Source of the DNA: Cylicocyclus nassatus
Lineage: Eukaryota > Nematoda > Chromadorea > Rhabditida > Strongylidae
Length of the DNA stretch: 64,000 nt
Direction of reading: 5' to 3'
Assembly: GCA_958299035.1 (NCBI GenBank)
Contig: CATQJL010000223.1
Location: forward strand, 45,930,162-45,994,161
Part shown: positions 48,673 through 60,808 of the stretch, in pieces
How the letters are laid out: every line of letters begins with the position of its first letter
Numbering within the stretch: position 1 is the first letter of the stretch
The notes under the pieces: model-generated
Database searches by the model: none
Told to the model about the DNA's origin: nothing
What the model saw: only the letters and a program-made list of their open reading frames with translations
Program-made: the position numbers and the translations under genes

Positions 48673-51600
48673 ATGTCGCTTAAGAAATTCGTTATGTCCG
48701 GAATCCAGGATGTCCTGGTGAGTTTTCCCGCATATATTGCTTTTTCCAAATTTATTCCCAATCCCAATGCCTGCCGCCATATATGGCGGCAATGTTTTCT
48801 CAGCTGCGTTTTTACGACCCGTTCTAAATTCATCACTCTCTTATCTGCCTCACGCTGCTACGTGGGTCATCACTTTTTTCAAGCTCTCATTCCCTTATCA
48901 GTCCGACACATGTGGTAGTTGTGATCATAACTGGTATTTTAACACCATTTATAAATGTAGCTGAATCTGGTGTTTACTGATTTTTCTTCTCTCAAATCAC
49001 AGCCATCAAAAACATTCCGTCATATTTATATACATTTGAATCACCGCCGAAGAAAACATTCCGTCTTTTCGCATAGCATGACAATCTCCCTGCTTTTCTT
49101 TTGAAATTTTTCATTTTGGCAGCTTGTTGTTAAAATACATAGGTAATGAACTGAGAATTTTGCTTTGTAGGATGATTGTCAGACATTAATAGCATCTCAT
49201 CAAATGTTCAAAGATTATAAAAATGAAGTGAAATGATAAAAGTAAATGTTGGTTTCAGAGTTGAACAATATGTGCAAAACTTACGCCTCAGTGCGCTCCA
49301 ATCGCAAAAAAAAACGAAAATGAGAATGAATTGTCATTCAAAAGGAATATTCCTTCGCTGTGATTTGTATTAGAACTTGATATTTTTCTGCAAAATTGCT
49401 TAGCTCCTTTGGAAAAATCTGACCGGGATAAGCGTCTGCGAGAAGAGCGCATCGATTCAGTAGCACCAGAGAAAGCTATCGAGTACCTGCGCCAATTTTT
49501 CTTTTTCTGTATAAATAATGATATCATTAGGACCTGTGTTGCTCATAATTTATACCCTCCCCCCCCCTAATAATAGAATGATCATAATTTGCGTCTTTGC
49601 CTCACACACTTAATTTACTTGAGCCTTTCCTGTTTGGCTTTTTTTTTAACTAAATCGCTATTTGTACGTAAGTACAAATTTATGCCTTTTTCTAGGAGAA
49701 TAAACTCGGACAAGTCACTGGTCGAGGTCAACAACAGCAACCGTCCGAGCCACAGCACAATTCCCAGAACGATCAAGGACATAGCATGAATCAGGGCTAT
49801 TACAATAACAGCCAAGGCGGATATCAACCGCAGCAGTCTGGTCCAGGCTACAACTCCTATGGCCCTCAGGGCGGCTACTCTCCAGCCCCAGGGGGCTATC
49901 CACCCGCCCCAGGAGGTTATCCTCCCGCTCAAGGAGGTTATCCTCCACAACAAGGGGGTTACCCTCCAGCTCCAGGAGGTTACCCTCCACAGCAAGGGGG
50001 ATATCCACCTCCAGGAGGCTATCCCCCACAGGGACCGTACCCACCACACGATTCGCAACCAGGAGGATACCCCGGAATGCCGCAACCGGGTGGCTACACG
50101 CCAAATCAAGGTGCGGCACCGCCAATTGGCTTTAATCTTGGCTATCCCCCTCAGGGACCAACTAACCACTTTCAAGACGCTGGTGCTTATCCTCCTCCAC
50201 AAGGCGGGATGGGCTATCCACCACAACCGGGATATAACCAACCACCACATGGTGGTTATCCACCCCAAGGACAGTTCGGTCAAGGAATGGGCTATCAGCA
50301 GGGCCCCCCGCATCAGGGTATATATGGTAGACCAGGTTGGTTGTACTATTTTTGCGCATGTTTTCGTTATTTATTGCTCTTTTCGTTACCTTGACCCGTA
50401 GATCTGATCGATAGTTTGCTGTCCTTTATGCGGCTCTTGTTTGCACGCGGGGCTCATCGCGCTCTTCCACAGGGGCCCTCGCATCTCATTGATGGCTCGC
50501 GGACACGGCGCAATCCCTCTTTACACTCTCTTGCGCTCCTGGAGTAATGATGACTTCAGTTTTTGCATGTGCTGGGAGGAATCCTCTAATGTTAACTTTC
50601 TCTCAGAGTCTGAAAACACTTTTGCTTTTTCCTTTTTTTTCAGCATCAGAAGCAAAGCGCAAGAGAGTGTGAACTAAACTTTTATTTCCGCCCGATTTTT
50701 TTTCGCTGCTATCTATCGTGCAACCCTTGATCTCATATGTTTAGAAAATTCCTTGGAACAGTTTTGAAAATATCTGAACCTGTGATTGTATCTGAAAGTG
50801 TTGAGGCAAAATATTTGTTACGCTTGTCAAAATTCACTTTCATTTCTTATCTGTCTAGATTTTTCATAGGGGCATTGGAATTTGGAGGCCTAAGAGTAAC
50901 GCAAAACTACAATTATTCTTGCCTGGGGAAATTTATTTCAAGGAAATCATGAATGGATTTCCTCCAAGTGAAAATGACGTTTCCACCCAACACATTATGA
51001 AGTATTCTCGTTTCTGCGAACTTCATCACATCCAACGCATTTTTGGTTTTTCTTTCCCTTCCCCTCCTCCTCTCTCCTCAAAGAACATCTAACACGCAGT
51101 GTCACACATTTGAAAAATGAGTTTTTTTGATATATATAAAACAATGCCAAATTTTGCTAGCACCTGTAAGCGAAAATTTTGCTTGAATATTGTATGCAAT
51201 TTGTATTCAGCTTAGACCTTTAGGTCAAAATCTGCAATCAAGTTACTAAATCAAGTTTTTTTACTACAGAGATTGATAACACAGAATGAGCTTATAAGTT
51301 CGAGTCTACTGTGAGAATTTTACCTAAATTAGATGACATTAGGTTTCACACATGAAGTTAGCCTGACTGCATTTTTCTTCTTGAAGTTTCTATGTTCACG
51401 AAATTCAGTTCCTGCTACAACTTCAATCGTTGCTGAGAAAATTCCCGATTTGCTCCCGCAAATGTTCTCCTTGTTTAAGTTCGCATAAGAAATTTATGGA
51501 AGACTTTCCCTTGCTGCATGTTCTGTTTTTATTCTGATGAGAAAAAGCTTCGCTCTCACAAATGCAGCGCTGTAATTTAATCAGCCGCTTTCATCCTAAA

Positions 51601-54600
51601 TCTCAACCAACGTCCGCTCACCGTTAGTGTTGCCATAAAAAACATTTTTATCGATCTCCGAATTGCGTCAAAGCGACCAAAGACCGCTCGTATCCCCTGC
51701 TGATGTAAAATCCGGTTATTCCTGGCGCATTTGCTGCTTCTCAACCGCATCTGTCTCGTCCGCTTAGTCATCATCATTTCTCAGTTGTACTCCTCGCACT
51801 CCGCGCAGGTGAACAGGTCCATGAAGAGGGGCATTAATGGCCTCTGACGTAGGTCTGACTCATAAAACCGCACAAGGGGACGTGAGCAGGCGCCCGCCCC
51901 CGTGACTCATCACGCATTTGTGCGCTCTTCCCTTGCTGTTTTTTTATCAGTAGTCTCGGCTCCCAAACTCTTTCAAATTACTGCGCCAGTTCACTCCGTC
52001 CAGCCGACAAAACGGGTTGTCAGCCAGTCAAGTCAGACATGACATGTTCTTCTCTTTCTTCCCCATCAAAAATGCGCTTGCGCCACCTTTGTCTCCTTTT
52101 TTGTTTACAAATGTGTGCGACAGCTGTTTTAAAGATCTTCTCTCGCTCATCCCGGTTAGAGTGCCCCTCCCTTACCAAGGACATATCTATTGATAGATTT
52201 ACCACTCTACCGGTTGCGCGCATTGACCCTGAACTTCATGGAGGGTAGTTTTGGGCATACTTCAATTATATTCATCTACCTTGCCGCCTAAAAAGAGTAC
52301 AGCAAGTAGTTGCATTTAAACTCTTGTCTCAAGAATTCTGTGCTATAGGTTGGTAAACACACACTACTTGAAATTGTATCCGTAGCTCGCATTCCACTGT
52401 CTTTTTGCTCATGCCTCAAAATTTCTCAGATGTTATCTGCGGCAGTAAATCTCTTTCCTTTTTTTTCTCTAAGAAGGTTAGCAAATGCGAAAAGAAAACT
52501 TGGGGGAATTACGCATGTCTCTTGCTCCACCGCATCCATCATATAAAAATCTTCAGGCTTTTTCATGGTTTAAGTGGTACTATTAATTTTTTTTATTGTA
52601 ATTCATCAAAAAATCGTCAACATTTCACTTCTCCTTGACCATAACGCTCCTAACTTTGAGGGCGATGTCCGGGGACTTTTTTGAGCTATTATCGGAGTCT
52701 TTTCTTATGATCTACTTTAAGTAAATAAGAATTAACCCCATCTTCTGATTTTAGTACGAATTCTTAGAGTCTCATCGTGGGGATGCTTTTGAGGTCTCCT
52801 TTTTCAGAAATGATCGGTACCCCGTCGATTCGTCCATATCCAAACTTCAACGCTAATCAAGATGCGGAAACGTTGCGTAAAGCCATGAAAGGTCTTGGTT
52901 GTAACAACTCCAAGGTCTGTACACTCTCATCATGACATCCCATTACTCTTTATGGTTTATGTTCTTTATAGGTGGTCAGCGTTCTTTGTGCACGCACGAA
53001 CTGGCAGAGGCAAGAAATCGCAAGAGCCTTCAAAACGATGTATGGAAAAGATTTGATAAAGGTGAGAGAGTTAGGTGTCATGCGTTCTAGTGGTGAAAAC
53101 ATGTACTCGTGTACAAGAGTATTTGTGAAACTTGTTTTGTCGGCCTACTACTTATTTGGTGGCATATTTTATGCAGATTGTGCGATAGGACTAGTATTTT
53201 GAGTTTATGAGGGATCGTTGACACTTTGCTCTGTACTAATGGAAGAGAGATGAGGAAGAGGGAGGAAGGGGGAGGGGGGGGGGGGGAGAGTTTTCTACAG
53301 AATTCACGAAGAGGCATGGAGTTAGCTGAGGTCCAGACTTTTCTGTGATACATTTCAACCTTTTAGCAAACTTATGACATCAAAGTTTTCGAAGCTAATT
53401 TGAACTTCCGTAAATTTCAAAAAATTATTATGCGTATTTGCAAATCAATACCACGCGTTTTTGAATGTCTACCTCCTGAGGATTTCGAGTTAAGAAGAGT
53501 TTTGAAAATTTCTTTCTTTTTTTGTTGTTTAGGTACACTCTGTGAATTACATAAATAATTTCAGAAATACGAAAGATCAAGAGTTTTATCAGTGAAAAAC
53601 CTTCCAGTTCTTCTACTCTGAGGTATTAATCTAGCGTATATTCTTCGTATCACGATTCTATAACTTATGAAAATGTTCTCATAGTTTAGTAGGGTAGCAT
53701 TTCATCCATTCTGGAACAGCATACTTCAAAACGCTTTTCACATTTGGTTAATAATTCAATACCCCTACTTCAACTCGTTTTGGATGACATACTGTTTATA
53801 ATCAGAGGGGAAAGAAGTTGAAACTTGTTAGACGATGTGCATAGTGTTTTCGAGTATTTTCATATCTTCTTTCGAGACTGTTATAATTATATGGTAAAAA
53901 TTAATCTTTGTTTGAAGAGGTATGCGTAATGTATGCCTCCTCCGCAAGCAAAAATTAGGTGTTCATACCGGTTGTTTTTTTTTTTGAAAAAATGTAGTTA
54001 TATAGCACATGAATCACGCGCTGGGTACCATCAGGAGAAGAAAGCAATTGTACTTAGATTATTTCTCGCCTGCTGCATAGCTGATTTTTTTCGGACGCAG
54101 CAGCTAATTATCGTTGAACAGGTTTGAGATGATAAAGAAATCTGGTGAGTCAAGTAACTAAATAATTTTCTGCTCTTGCTCTTCTATGTCTCTTTTTTGG
54201 ATCGAGTTAGTCATGTAATCCAAGAATTTTCTCGTTGTGGTGGGGTGAATTCTTAGAATATTACAGGTCTTGCTGCATCTGCATTGAGGAAAATAAGCGG
54301 GCATTAGTCATTGGCATAGGAGCATTGCATCGAATTCATAAACAATATTGATTTTTTCTTTAGGATCTCAAGTCTGAACTCTCTGGTGATTTTGAAGATC
54401 TCATCCTTGCTCTGATGGAACCTACGGCGGTTTACGATGCTAAACAATTACATAAGGCTGTACAGGTACGTTAGAGAGTTCAGTTTTTCAAACAAGGTTC
54501 TATATTTGTTTATTTCAGGGACTTGGCACCAAAGAATCAGTCCTGATTGAGATTATGACATCAAGAACAACACAACAAATTGCTGAGATTCGCTCGGTGT

Positions 54601-55997
54601 ACAAGCAACTTTATCGTAGGGAGCTTGAATCTGATCTGATTGGTGATACCAGTGGATACTTCCAGGTAAAATACATCAATCTCTGTAGAGTCTACCTCAG
54701 TCGCAGTGTCTCTGTTCGACCTACGCGGACTTGAGACATTGTGCAGAGTTGCCCGTGTGCCGGAGTCGTGCCAGCTCTGTGTCAGATCCACATCGAGCAT
54801 GCACGGTATTGATCGACCGACGTCCCGCTACGGGCTAGTGCGCTTTCGCATGGCGCTTGCGCAAGTAATCTTTATGCAGCCTGAGCAGTTAGAACGGCTT
54901 CAATTATTGTGAATCAGCACGCGAGTAGCCTGCGTGCGGATGCCTAGATGCGCGCAATGGGGACACTGCAATTGAAACAGACTCTATGTTGAGCACCACA
55001 TAAATCACTCAGCAATGTTTACTACCTTCCGATGATTGCTGAATAAATCATTGCAGCGCCTCCTTGTTTCACTTTGCGCTGGTGGAAGAGACGAGTCCAA
55101 CTACACGGATCAGCTTAGAGCTAACCAGGTTGGTATTCCAACACTCCGTGCTGTTCCGCTCGAAATTTCCTAGCAAATAAGCGAATTTCAGGATGCCCGA
55201 AGGTTGTACAGTGCTGGAGAACGTCGCCTTGGAACCGACGAAAGTTGCTTCAATCAAATTCTCGCTAGTCAGAACTTCAACCAACTTCGGCTGGTGTTTG
55301 CTGAATACGAGAAGGTACATTTCAGCTTTTCATGAAGGAGACATGCAAAATAATCGACGAGTTATATTCTTTAGGTTACAAAGCACTCAATCGAGAGAGC
55401 AATCGAGTCCGAATTTTCTGGTGATATTCGAGATGGTCTGCTTGCTCTAGTCGCTGTGGTTCGCAATCGACCCGCATACTTCGCTAAATTGCTCTACGAG
55501 AGCATGAAGGTACGGTAGCTGTTTATGAACACACATTGAATCATAATGCAATCTTTATTAAGGGTCTGGGAACTAGAGACAGCGACCTAATCCGTCTTGT
55601 GGTCACTCGATGCGAGTACGACATGGCTGACATCAGACAACAGTTCCAGGTAAGCTTAGTTTGATAGTAAAATTGACGTTTTATGCTCCTGCGTTGCCGA
55701 CAGCACTTGCGCGTGTAAGAATATGCCCTTGATGATCAATGTTTTGCGCAAGTGGCAAGCATGTTTTCGGCAGCACAAGCATGACTTTTTTCGCACAAAT
55801 GTTGTCACTAGCGCAAGGGGCACTATTTCAATTGAATTTACTATTCGTAAATATTTCTGTAAATTATCTTTGCCAACAAACAGAACTGTTGAAATTTTTT
55901 TCAGGCCATGTACAAAACTTCCCTTGAGAATATGATCAAAGGTGACTGCTCTGGAGCCTACAAAGACGGTCTAATTGCTCTTGTCAACGGGAACTAA
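48673..55997 (+). CDS. Annexin with long Gly-Tyr-Pro-rich N-terminus
   Basis: Eleven exons (48673-48717, 49696-50335, 52808-52914, 52972-53061, 54364-54465, 54519-54665, 55057-55128, 55192-55314, 55375-55509, 55563-55649, 55905-55997) join in frame to 546 residues. Annexins bind acidic membranes in a calcium-dependent way. Residues 16-229 form one exon rich in GGYPP repeats (eight GGYPP words), as in annexins A7 and A11, where such tails mediate self-association and partner binding. Four annexin repeats follow, starting near 245, 318, 400 and 474. The calcium loops read GLGC (repeat 1, non-consensus), GLGT, RLGT and GLGT. The protein ends GLIALVNGN, a typical annexin C-terminus. The ATG at 52810, two bases after the exon-3 acceptor, could start a short isoform lacking the tail. 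C. elegans orthologs are the nex genes; I cannot say which. Confidence 0.93.
51850..52010 (+). promoter_or_regulatory. Possible internal annexin promoter
   Basis: Inside the 2.5-kb intron before exon 3, a GC-richer block carries two more TGACTCAT sites (51856-51863 and 51903-51910). It resembles the composition of the 48460-48620 promoter. It lies about 0.8 kb upstream of an exon whose acceptor is immediately followed by ATG. Confidence 0.35.
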
Positions 55998-57030
55998 GTG
56001 CATCAATCGTTTTGTACAGAACTTGCATGTGCATTTCTTTTTGTCATAATTATATGCTCTAATTACCAGAAGGTTAACATGTAATTAAAATGTATTGTAT
56101 CTATCTTTCATAAATTTTTCTATGTACTCGGAATCCTGCATTACGCATATGTTATGTCCGACGCGGTAAGGACAATTCTCACTTCACTTTGATACTTTCT
56201 TCATGAGATAAAATTATAATTTATCGCAGTTGCTATTGATAACGCAGATTCCACATTAACAGATCCTTGATTTGAAACTTGATTTGGTTCTCAAAAAATA
56301 CTGAATAACAATTCAATCGAATAGTCGGCAATATAAGACCAGATATAGGAAGCACTCTTTTTGAAGAAAAAAAACCTGTCTTGTGTGAATGTCTTTTAAG
56401 TTGAGTTGACAAGTTGCATTTTCAGACTTTTTTGGAATTCTGATTCAATCTCAATCAAAATTTACATTTGAAACACAACGAATTATGTATATCAGCGTTC
56501 GAATTTGGTAACGAACATAATATACAAGTCTTTTTCCAGATTCTCTCATTTCATTCAGAATTATTGACCAGATGACATTTCGTGCTCCGCTCCGTCTCCC
56601 AGTTCCATAGCATGACAAAACTCACACCCCTTCCTCAGCATTCCCCCTCTTCCCACTCTCCCCCCCCCCCCCCTTCCCCTCTTCAACTGCTGTTTGTCCC
56701 CACGGCAAAAAGTGCAAAATCGGTAAGGTAAATAATATCCTTCGAAAGATAGGAAAGGAAATTTTGCACACGGTCTTTCTCAGCCCTCAAAATTTCCCTT
56801 CAAAAACCTTAGGGATATTAAAATTTCGAATTTGGAAAATACAAGCCAGGTGACAGTATAACCATTTTCGAGCTTTCAAAGCACATACTCTTACCTAGTA
56901 CCACATCTAAAAAGATTGAATCAAACACGCGCAAGAACTCATTACACAGGTCAATCCATAACAGACCAAAATGATTTGTAAGCAATAACCTTGAACTAGA
57001 CAACGATCTAGGCACAAAATCACGGCATCA
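55998..57030. other. Annexin 3' UTR and intergenic
   Basis: Contains a C14 run at 56660-56673. No further gene seen. Confidence 0.45.
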
Positions 57031-57036
57031 CTAATA

Positions 57037-57557
57037 GGTTGGCACGTAAGTTTTGCAACTAATTTTGTAATTTTTCTCTTTTTGAGTGTGACACCTTTAT
57101 TTTTGGGTGTTATCTAAATTAAGTAGTAGGCTGCAAATGTACACAAAAGGTTTGATTTTTGGTAGCGAGAGAAAATTCACGCATTTTTTGAAAGCAGAAC
57201 AAATTCGAAAATTAAAAGGGTCCGAAAAACAAAAACACTGTTCTCAGTCTGAATCGAACGTTTCAACAAACTGTATAGATCATTAAGGATTCTCCTATCA
57301 ACAATCTGAGTAGAGTTTACACTTGATGTGTTTGATTTCCGAGTGGAAACAACTTTATTTTTGGCTTTCTGACTCTTTGGATTTTGACCCATTCCGAAAA
57401 AAAAATGCGTAAATCTTCACTTCGCTACCAAAAACTAAACTGTTTGCACATATTTAGAGCCTACCCAATCTACATCAAGCCCAAAAACGAATGCGTAACA
57501 GTCAAAAAAAAAAAAGAAGAAAAGTTACGAAATTAGTTACAAAATTTATGCGCCAAC
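57037..57557. mobile_element. 521-bp mariner-like fold-back
   Basis: Ends GGTTGGCACGTAAGTTTTGC and GTTGGCGCATAAATTTTGTA (read inward) continue as AACTAATTTYGTAA and are flanked by TA (57035-57036, 57558-57559). Inner arms around TTTTTGGTAGCGA also pair. The 72-codon minus-strand frame inside is not recognised as a transposase. Confidence 0.7.
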
Positions 57558-57738
57558 TACATTCTAACCTGCTGATAAACCATAGCCAAAATATTATGAA
57601 ATGCACATGTTGGTTGTGCTCAGAAGAGATTAGATAGTAGCGATTTCGTACTTAGCAAGTGCCTTCAAGATATTTACATATTAATGAAAGCCTGTGTTCC
57701 ATAAAGTGGCAATGCTTGGCAGCCTATATCCAAGTACC

Positions 57739-58182
57739 TTAAAGGCAGCGGCTCGGCAGGCTTTCGACTTCGGGGTTTTGGCAGATTTGGGGCTATTCCG
57801 GCCCCCTGAATCACGACATGAACTCCCCTTAGCGCGAAAATGGGGAAAACCCCGTCTTTTGAAACCCCCCTTGAGACAGGCGCGGACGAGTGAGCCGTTT
57901 TTCTCTGCCGTCAGAGACGCAGAGTAAGGAGGTAGAGAGCGCTAGAACAATTCTGCCCTACGAAGCTACGAGTGACGGCGCGTTTTCTAGCGGAGAACAT
58001 ACTCGTCCGAACAAGGTGTTGGGGGAGCGAAAGGAGGAAGGGGAGCGGCGGTTGAGACGCCCCCTGGCTTGCAGAGTTCACATTTTCGGCGCGGAGTTGC
58101 TGTTTTGGTTCACTTGGAAGGCCTCCTATCCATCTGTGTCAAAATCTGAGGTAGGTTCATTCTGCCGAGACGCTGCCTTTAA
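57739..58182. mobile_element. 444-bp element with TTAAAGGCAGCG ends
   Basis: TTAAAGGCAGCGGCTCGGCA at the left and TTAAAGGCAGCGTCTCGGCA (read inward) at the right. The TTAAAGGC start is shared with the 21257-21591 element. GC-rich interior, no convincing ORF. Confidence 0.6.
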
Positions 58183-58980
58183 CCGCGCGGAGTCTATTCT
58201 GTAGATATGAAAAATCTACTTCACTTATCTAAAATAAGACATATCAAAATGAAGCTTCATTTATTTTGCAAACTATACTTGAAGACAAACTATACTTCAA
58301 CACATAAAACTAACAACGCCAGGATCTGCTCCAGTATGCGAAAACACTGGAAATAAAGTGAGACAAAGTTGAGAACATTCGAGGCAAGATCAAAGGTCCA
58401 ACTATTACTTCACTCAGAAAAAAGGATAAGATTCTGCAGCCAATCAGAAGAATATCTAGCTGCGTTCGACTTACACTTCTCATGAAAATTTGGCCAGGAT
58501 CTCAAAGCAGAAATTTATGAGATTATACTTTCAACTTCTTTCGAAATTCCCTATTCTTTACATTTTTATATAGTTTTTGCGAAGCAGCAAATGATTATCG
58601 GATAAAGGAATGTTCACGCTTTGAAGAGCAGATTTTTAGAAATCACAAGCATGTTTCAAGAATTTTGATGATGATTTTATGTAGAGAGTTTTTTACTGCG
58701 ACATCGATGTGCAAAATCATCTTTCGTTACCATTTTCCTTGCAGATTCATTTATTGTAAAAATTATTTGACGAAAAGACTTTCGAAGTGACCTAACGGAG
58801 GAAAAAAGAAAAAATCTTAAATGACTTGACTGTATCAGGTTGGCCATGATGCAGTCATGAACACCACATGATCCAAATCAAAGCAAAAACTTCTACAGAA
58901 TATTATCAGACTACCACGTAAAATAAGTCTGGCATTCAGAAAATTAGTGGGAAAGTACTCGGATAGTAGAGAAGGGTTTT
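58183..58980. other. Intergenic or 3' UTR of the proline-rich gene
   Basis: AT-rich, nothing further recognised. Confidence 0.4.
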
Positions 58981-59967
58981 TTATGAAGGTCGGTAGTACA
59001 TTAGGTGGTAGGGATGGGGGTAAGCGATGGGTGGCATACCCAGCGATGGCGCAGATGCTGGTCTTGGCTGCGGCACTCCGGGTGGCGGTGTTCCTTGTGC
59101 TAATGGTTCGGGGTAAGGCATTCCAGATTGAAGAGGCAGTCCTGCACCGTGAAAGACATTAGTAGAGGAATATAAAAGTCAAGACGAATTGTGTGAAAAA
59201 CGAGTTAGCCACTAAGTTTAGCGATAAGGACATGAGCTCATTAAGGACGTGGCAAGCAGGTGCAACAGTTTCTTGCCTTCAATGAAGCCGCAAAAATCTT
59301 TGAATGTGACGACAAGAGGAAAAACTCAAAAATAAACTCACCGAACTGATTGTATATGGGAAAAGGATGCGGTGGCATCGGAAACTGACGAGGCATCATA
59401 TAGGGGTAAAGTGGCGGTGGCTTAGAAGCAGAACGTAAATTAGTTCAACACTAATGAAGATACTTACAAACGGCGGAGGAAAGAACGGAAATGGGAATGA
59501 AGGCGGAGGAGGCAGCGCATCGGGCCGGTTGTTCGACGTCTGATCTCTATAAATCGTTTGCAAAACAAACGCCACAGAAAAGCGTAGAAGCTACTCACAT
59601 TTCTCCTTCCTCATCAGGAGCATTCACTATACCACTACTTTCCTGAACATTTCGAGGTCCATTGTACACATCTTCTTCATCTTCTTTGATATCAGCTGAA
59701 GTTGATGGGCCACTGCCAAGGGTTCGAGAAGCAGGTAAAGGAATCTCAAGTGCTGGAATACGTTAAAGAGATAGTTGATGCGGTGCACGAGGGTAAATGA
59801 GAAGATATACCAGAGCTTGAGGCATTACTCTCCAAAGACACAGGCGGTGCGTAAGCGGTGGTGTGATGTGCATTACTTGGTGCTGGATAACCAGTCGTCT
59901 CATTCTCTAATTGAGGACTAATACAGCTGTCCGATAAGATGTGCGGATCTGGTGTTCTTGGTCCCGA
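58981..59967 (-). CDS. Proline-rich protein, 3' part, unknown family
   Basis: Five exons in gene order (59967-59811, 59752-59599, 59546-59468, 59420-59342, 59141-58981) join in frame with consistent phases to 209 residues and a TAA. The first exon has a good TTTCAG acceptor, so the gene continues upstream, probably to the right of the window's repeats. The sequence has a Ser/Thr/Pro-rich segment (SGPRTPDPHILSDSC), an acidic stretch with IKED (a possible SUMO site) and EDEEDVYNGP, then a Pro/Phe/Tyr/Met-rich tail (PPPPSFPFPFFPPPF, LYPYMMPRQFPMPPHPFP) ending HPYHLMYYRPS. Such tails occur in RNA-processing and transcription proteins. I do not recognise the family. Intron phases make the exon chain secure; the function is open. 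Confidence 0.75.
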
Positions 59968-59992
59968 CTGAAATATCAGGGCGGCGCATCAG

Positions 59993-60310
59993 CTCAGACA
60001 ATCGCTGGGGGCAGGCGGGCACCGGAAAAATAGATTGCTGATTTCTCGCACCCCGCTCGCGGATTTTTTGGAAAGCAATCAGGACCTTTCAGAAGACCGC
60101 TCGCTGAGTCAGCGGATTTTTGAGAGACCACCTGTTGAATTTTTTTCGCTCTTATCTTTTGCAGATATATTGTCGAATCTCTGAGGAATCGAGAACTCAG
60201 CAAGCGGTCTTCCGAAAAGTCCTGATTGCTTTCCAAAAAATCCGCGAGCGGGGTGCGAGAGATCAGCAAACTATTTTTCCGGTGCCCGCCTGCCCCGGCG
60301 ATTGTCTGAG
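59993..60310. mobile_element. 318-bp TIR element, CTCAGAYAATCGC family, copy 1
   Basis: Ends CTCAGACAATCGCTGGGGGC and CTCAGACAATCGCCGGGGCA (read inward) continue as GGCGGGCACCGGAAAAATAG. Arms of about 120 bp pair throughout. AG flanks both ends (59991-59992, 60311-60312), a possible 2-bp duplication. It lies in the intron upstream of the first visible exon of the proline-rich gene. Confidence 0.8.
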
Positions 60311-60610
60311 AGGGTCCTCCAAAGGCTCGCCGCTTCTTCTCCAGGCGCGCCCGTGGGAGGTAATATTCACTTCGTGCTTATCTCGCACCTACGTCGCACC
60401 TATCTCGCACATTCCTGCATAAGTTCCCCTCCAAACAGTGCCTTGTTTCTCCTGGCATTAATTAGAAAAGGACAGCATATAGGCGAGTAGATAATTTATG
60501 AGAAGAATGAAAGTATTGTGAGAACAGACATCAAAACAAGCCGATCGACAAGAAAAATGCTTTCGTGAGCATTGAAGATGTGGTAGATGAGATTAGGGGT
60601 ATCGAACGCA
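60311..60610 (+). repeat. Left arm of a large inverted duplication
   Basis: Pairs with 61480-61790 (AGGCTCGCCGCTTCTTCTCC, TTATCTCGCACCTACGTCGC, GGCATTAATTAGAAA). After the arm, a plus-strand open frame runs to about 60700 (ending KLDMKNTDEWIYNHCF). It shares IEDVV with a minus-strand frame in the other arm, so both may descend from one coding sequence. Confidence 0.7.
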
Positions 60611-60808
60611 AATTGAATGTTTTATCAGTTTACAATGCTCTTTTGGACAAATTAGATATGAAAAATACAGATGAATGGATCTATAATCATTGTTTTTAAA
60701 GAAGATGAGCACAGAGAAATTTGAACAAACATAGCAATAAGGAAGGAACCAAACAAAAGTTTTGAGTGATAAGTCTTTCGAAGACCTAATGTAGTTAAAC
60801 AACATCTG

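Noticed and set aside
49615..50313. 232-codon minus-strand frame rich in W and R
   Set aside because: It is the antisense shadow of the annexin GGYPP-repeat exon; repetitive codons keep other frames open.
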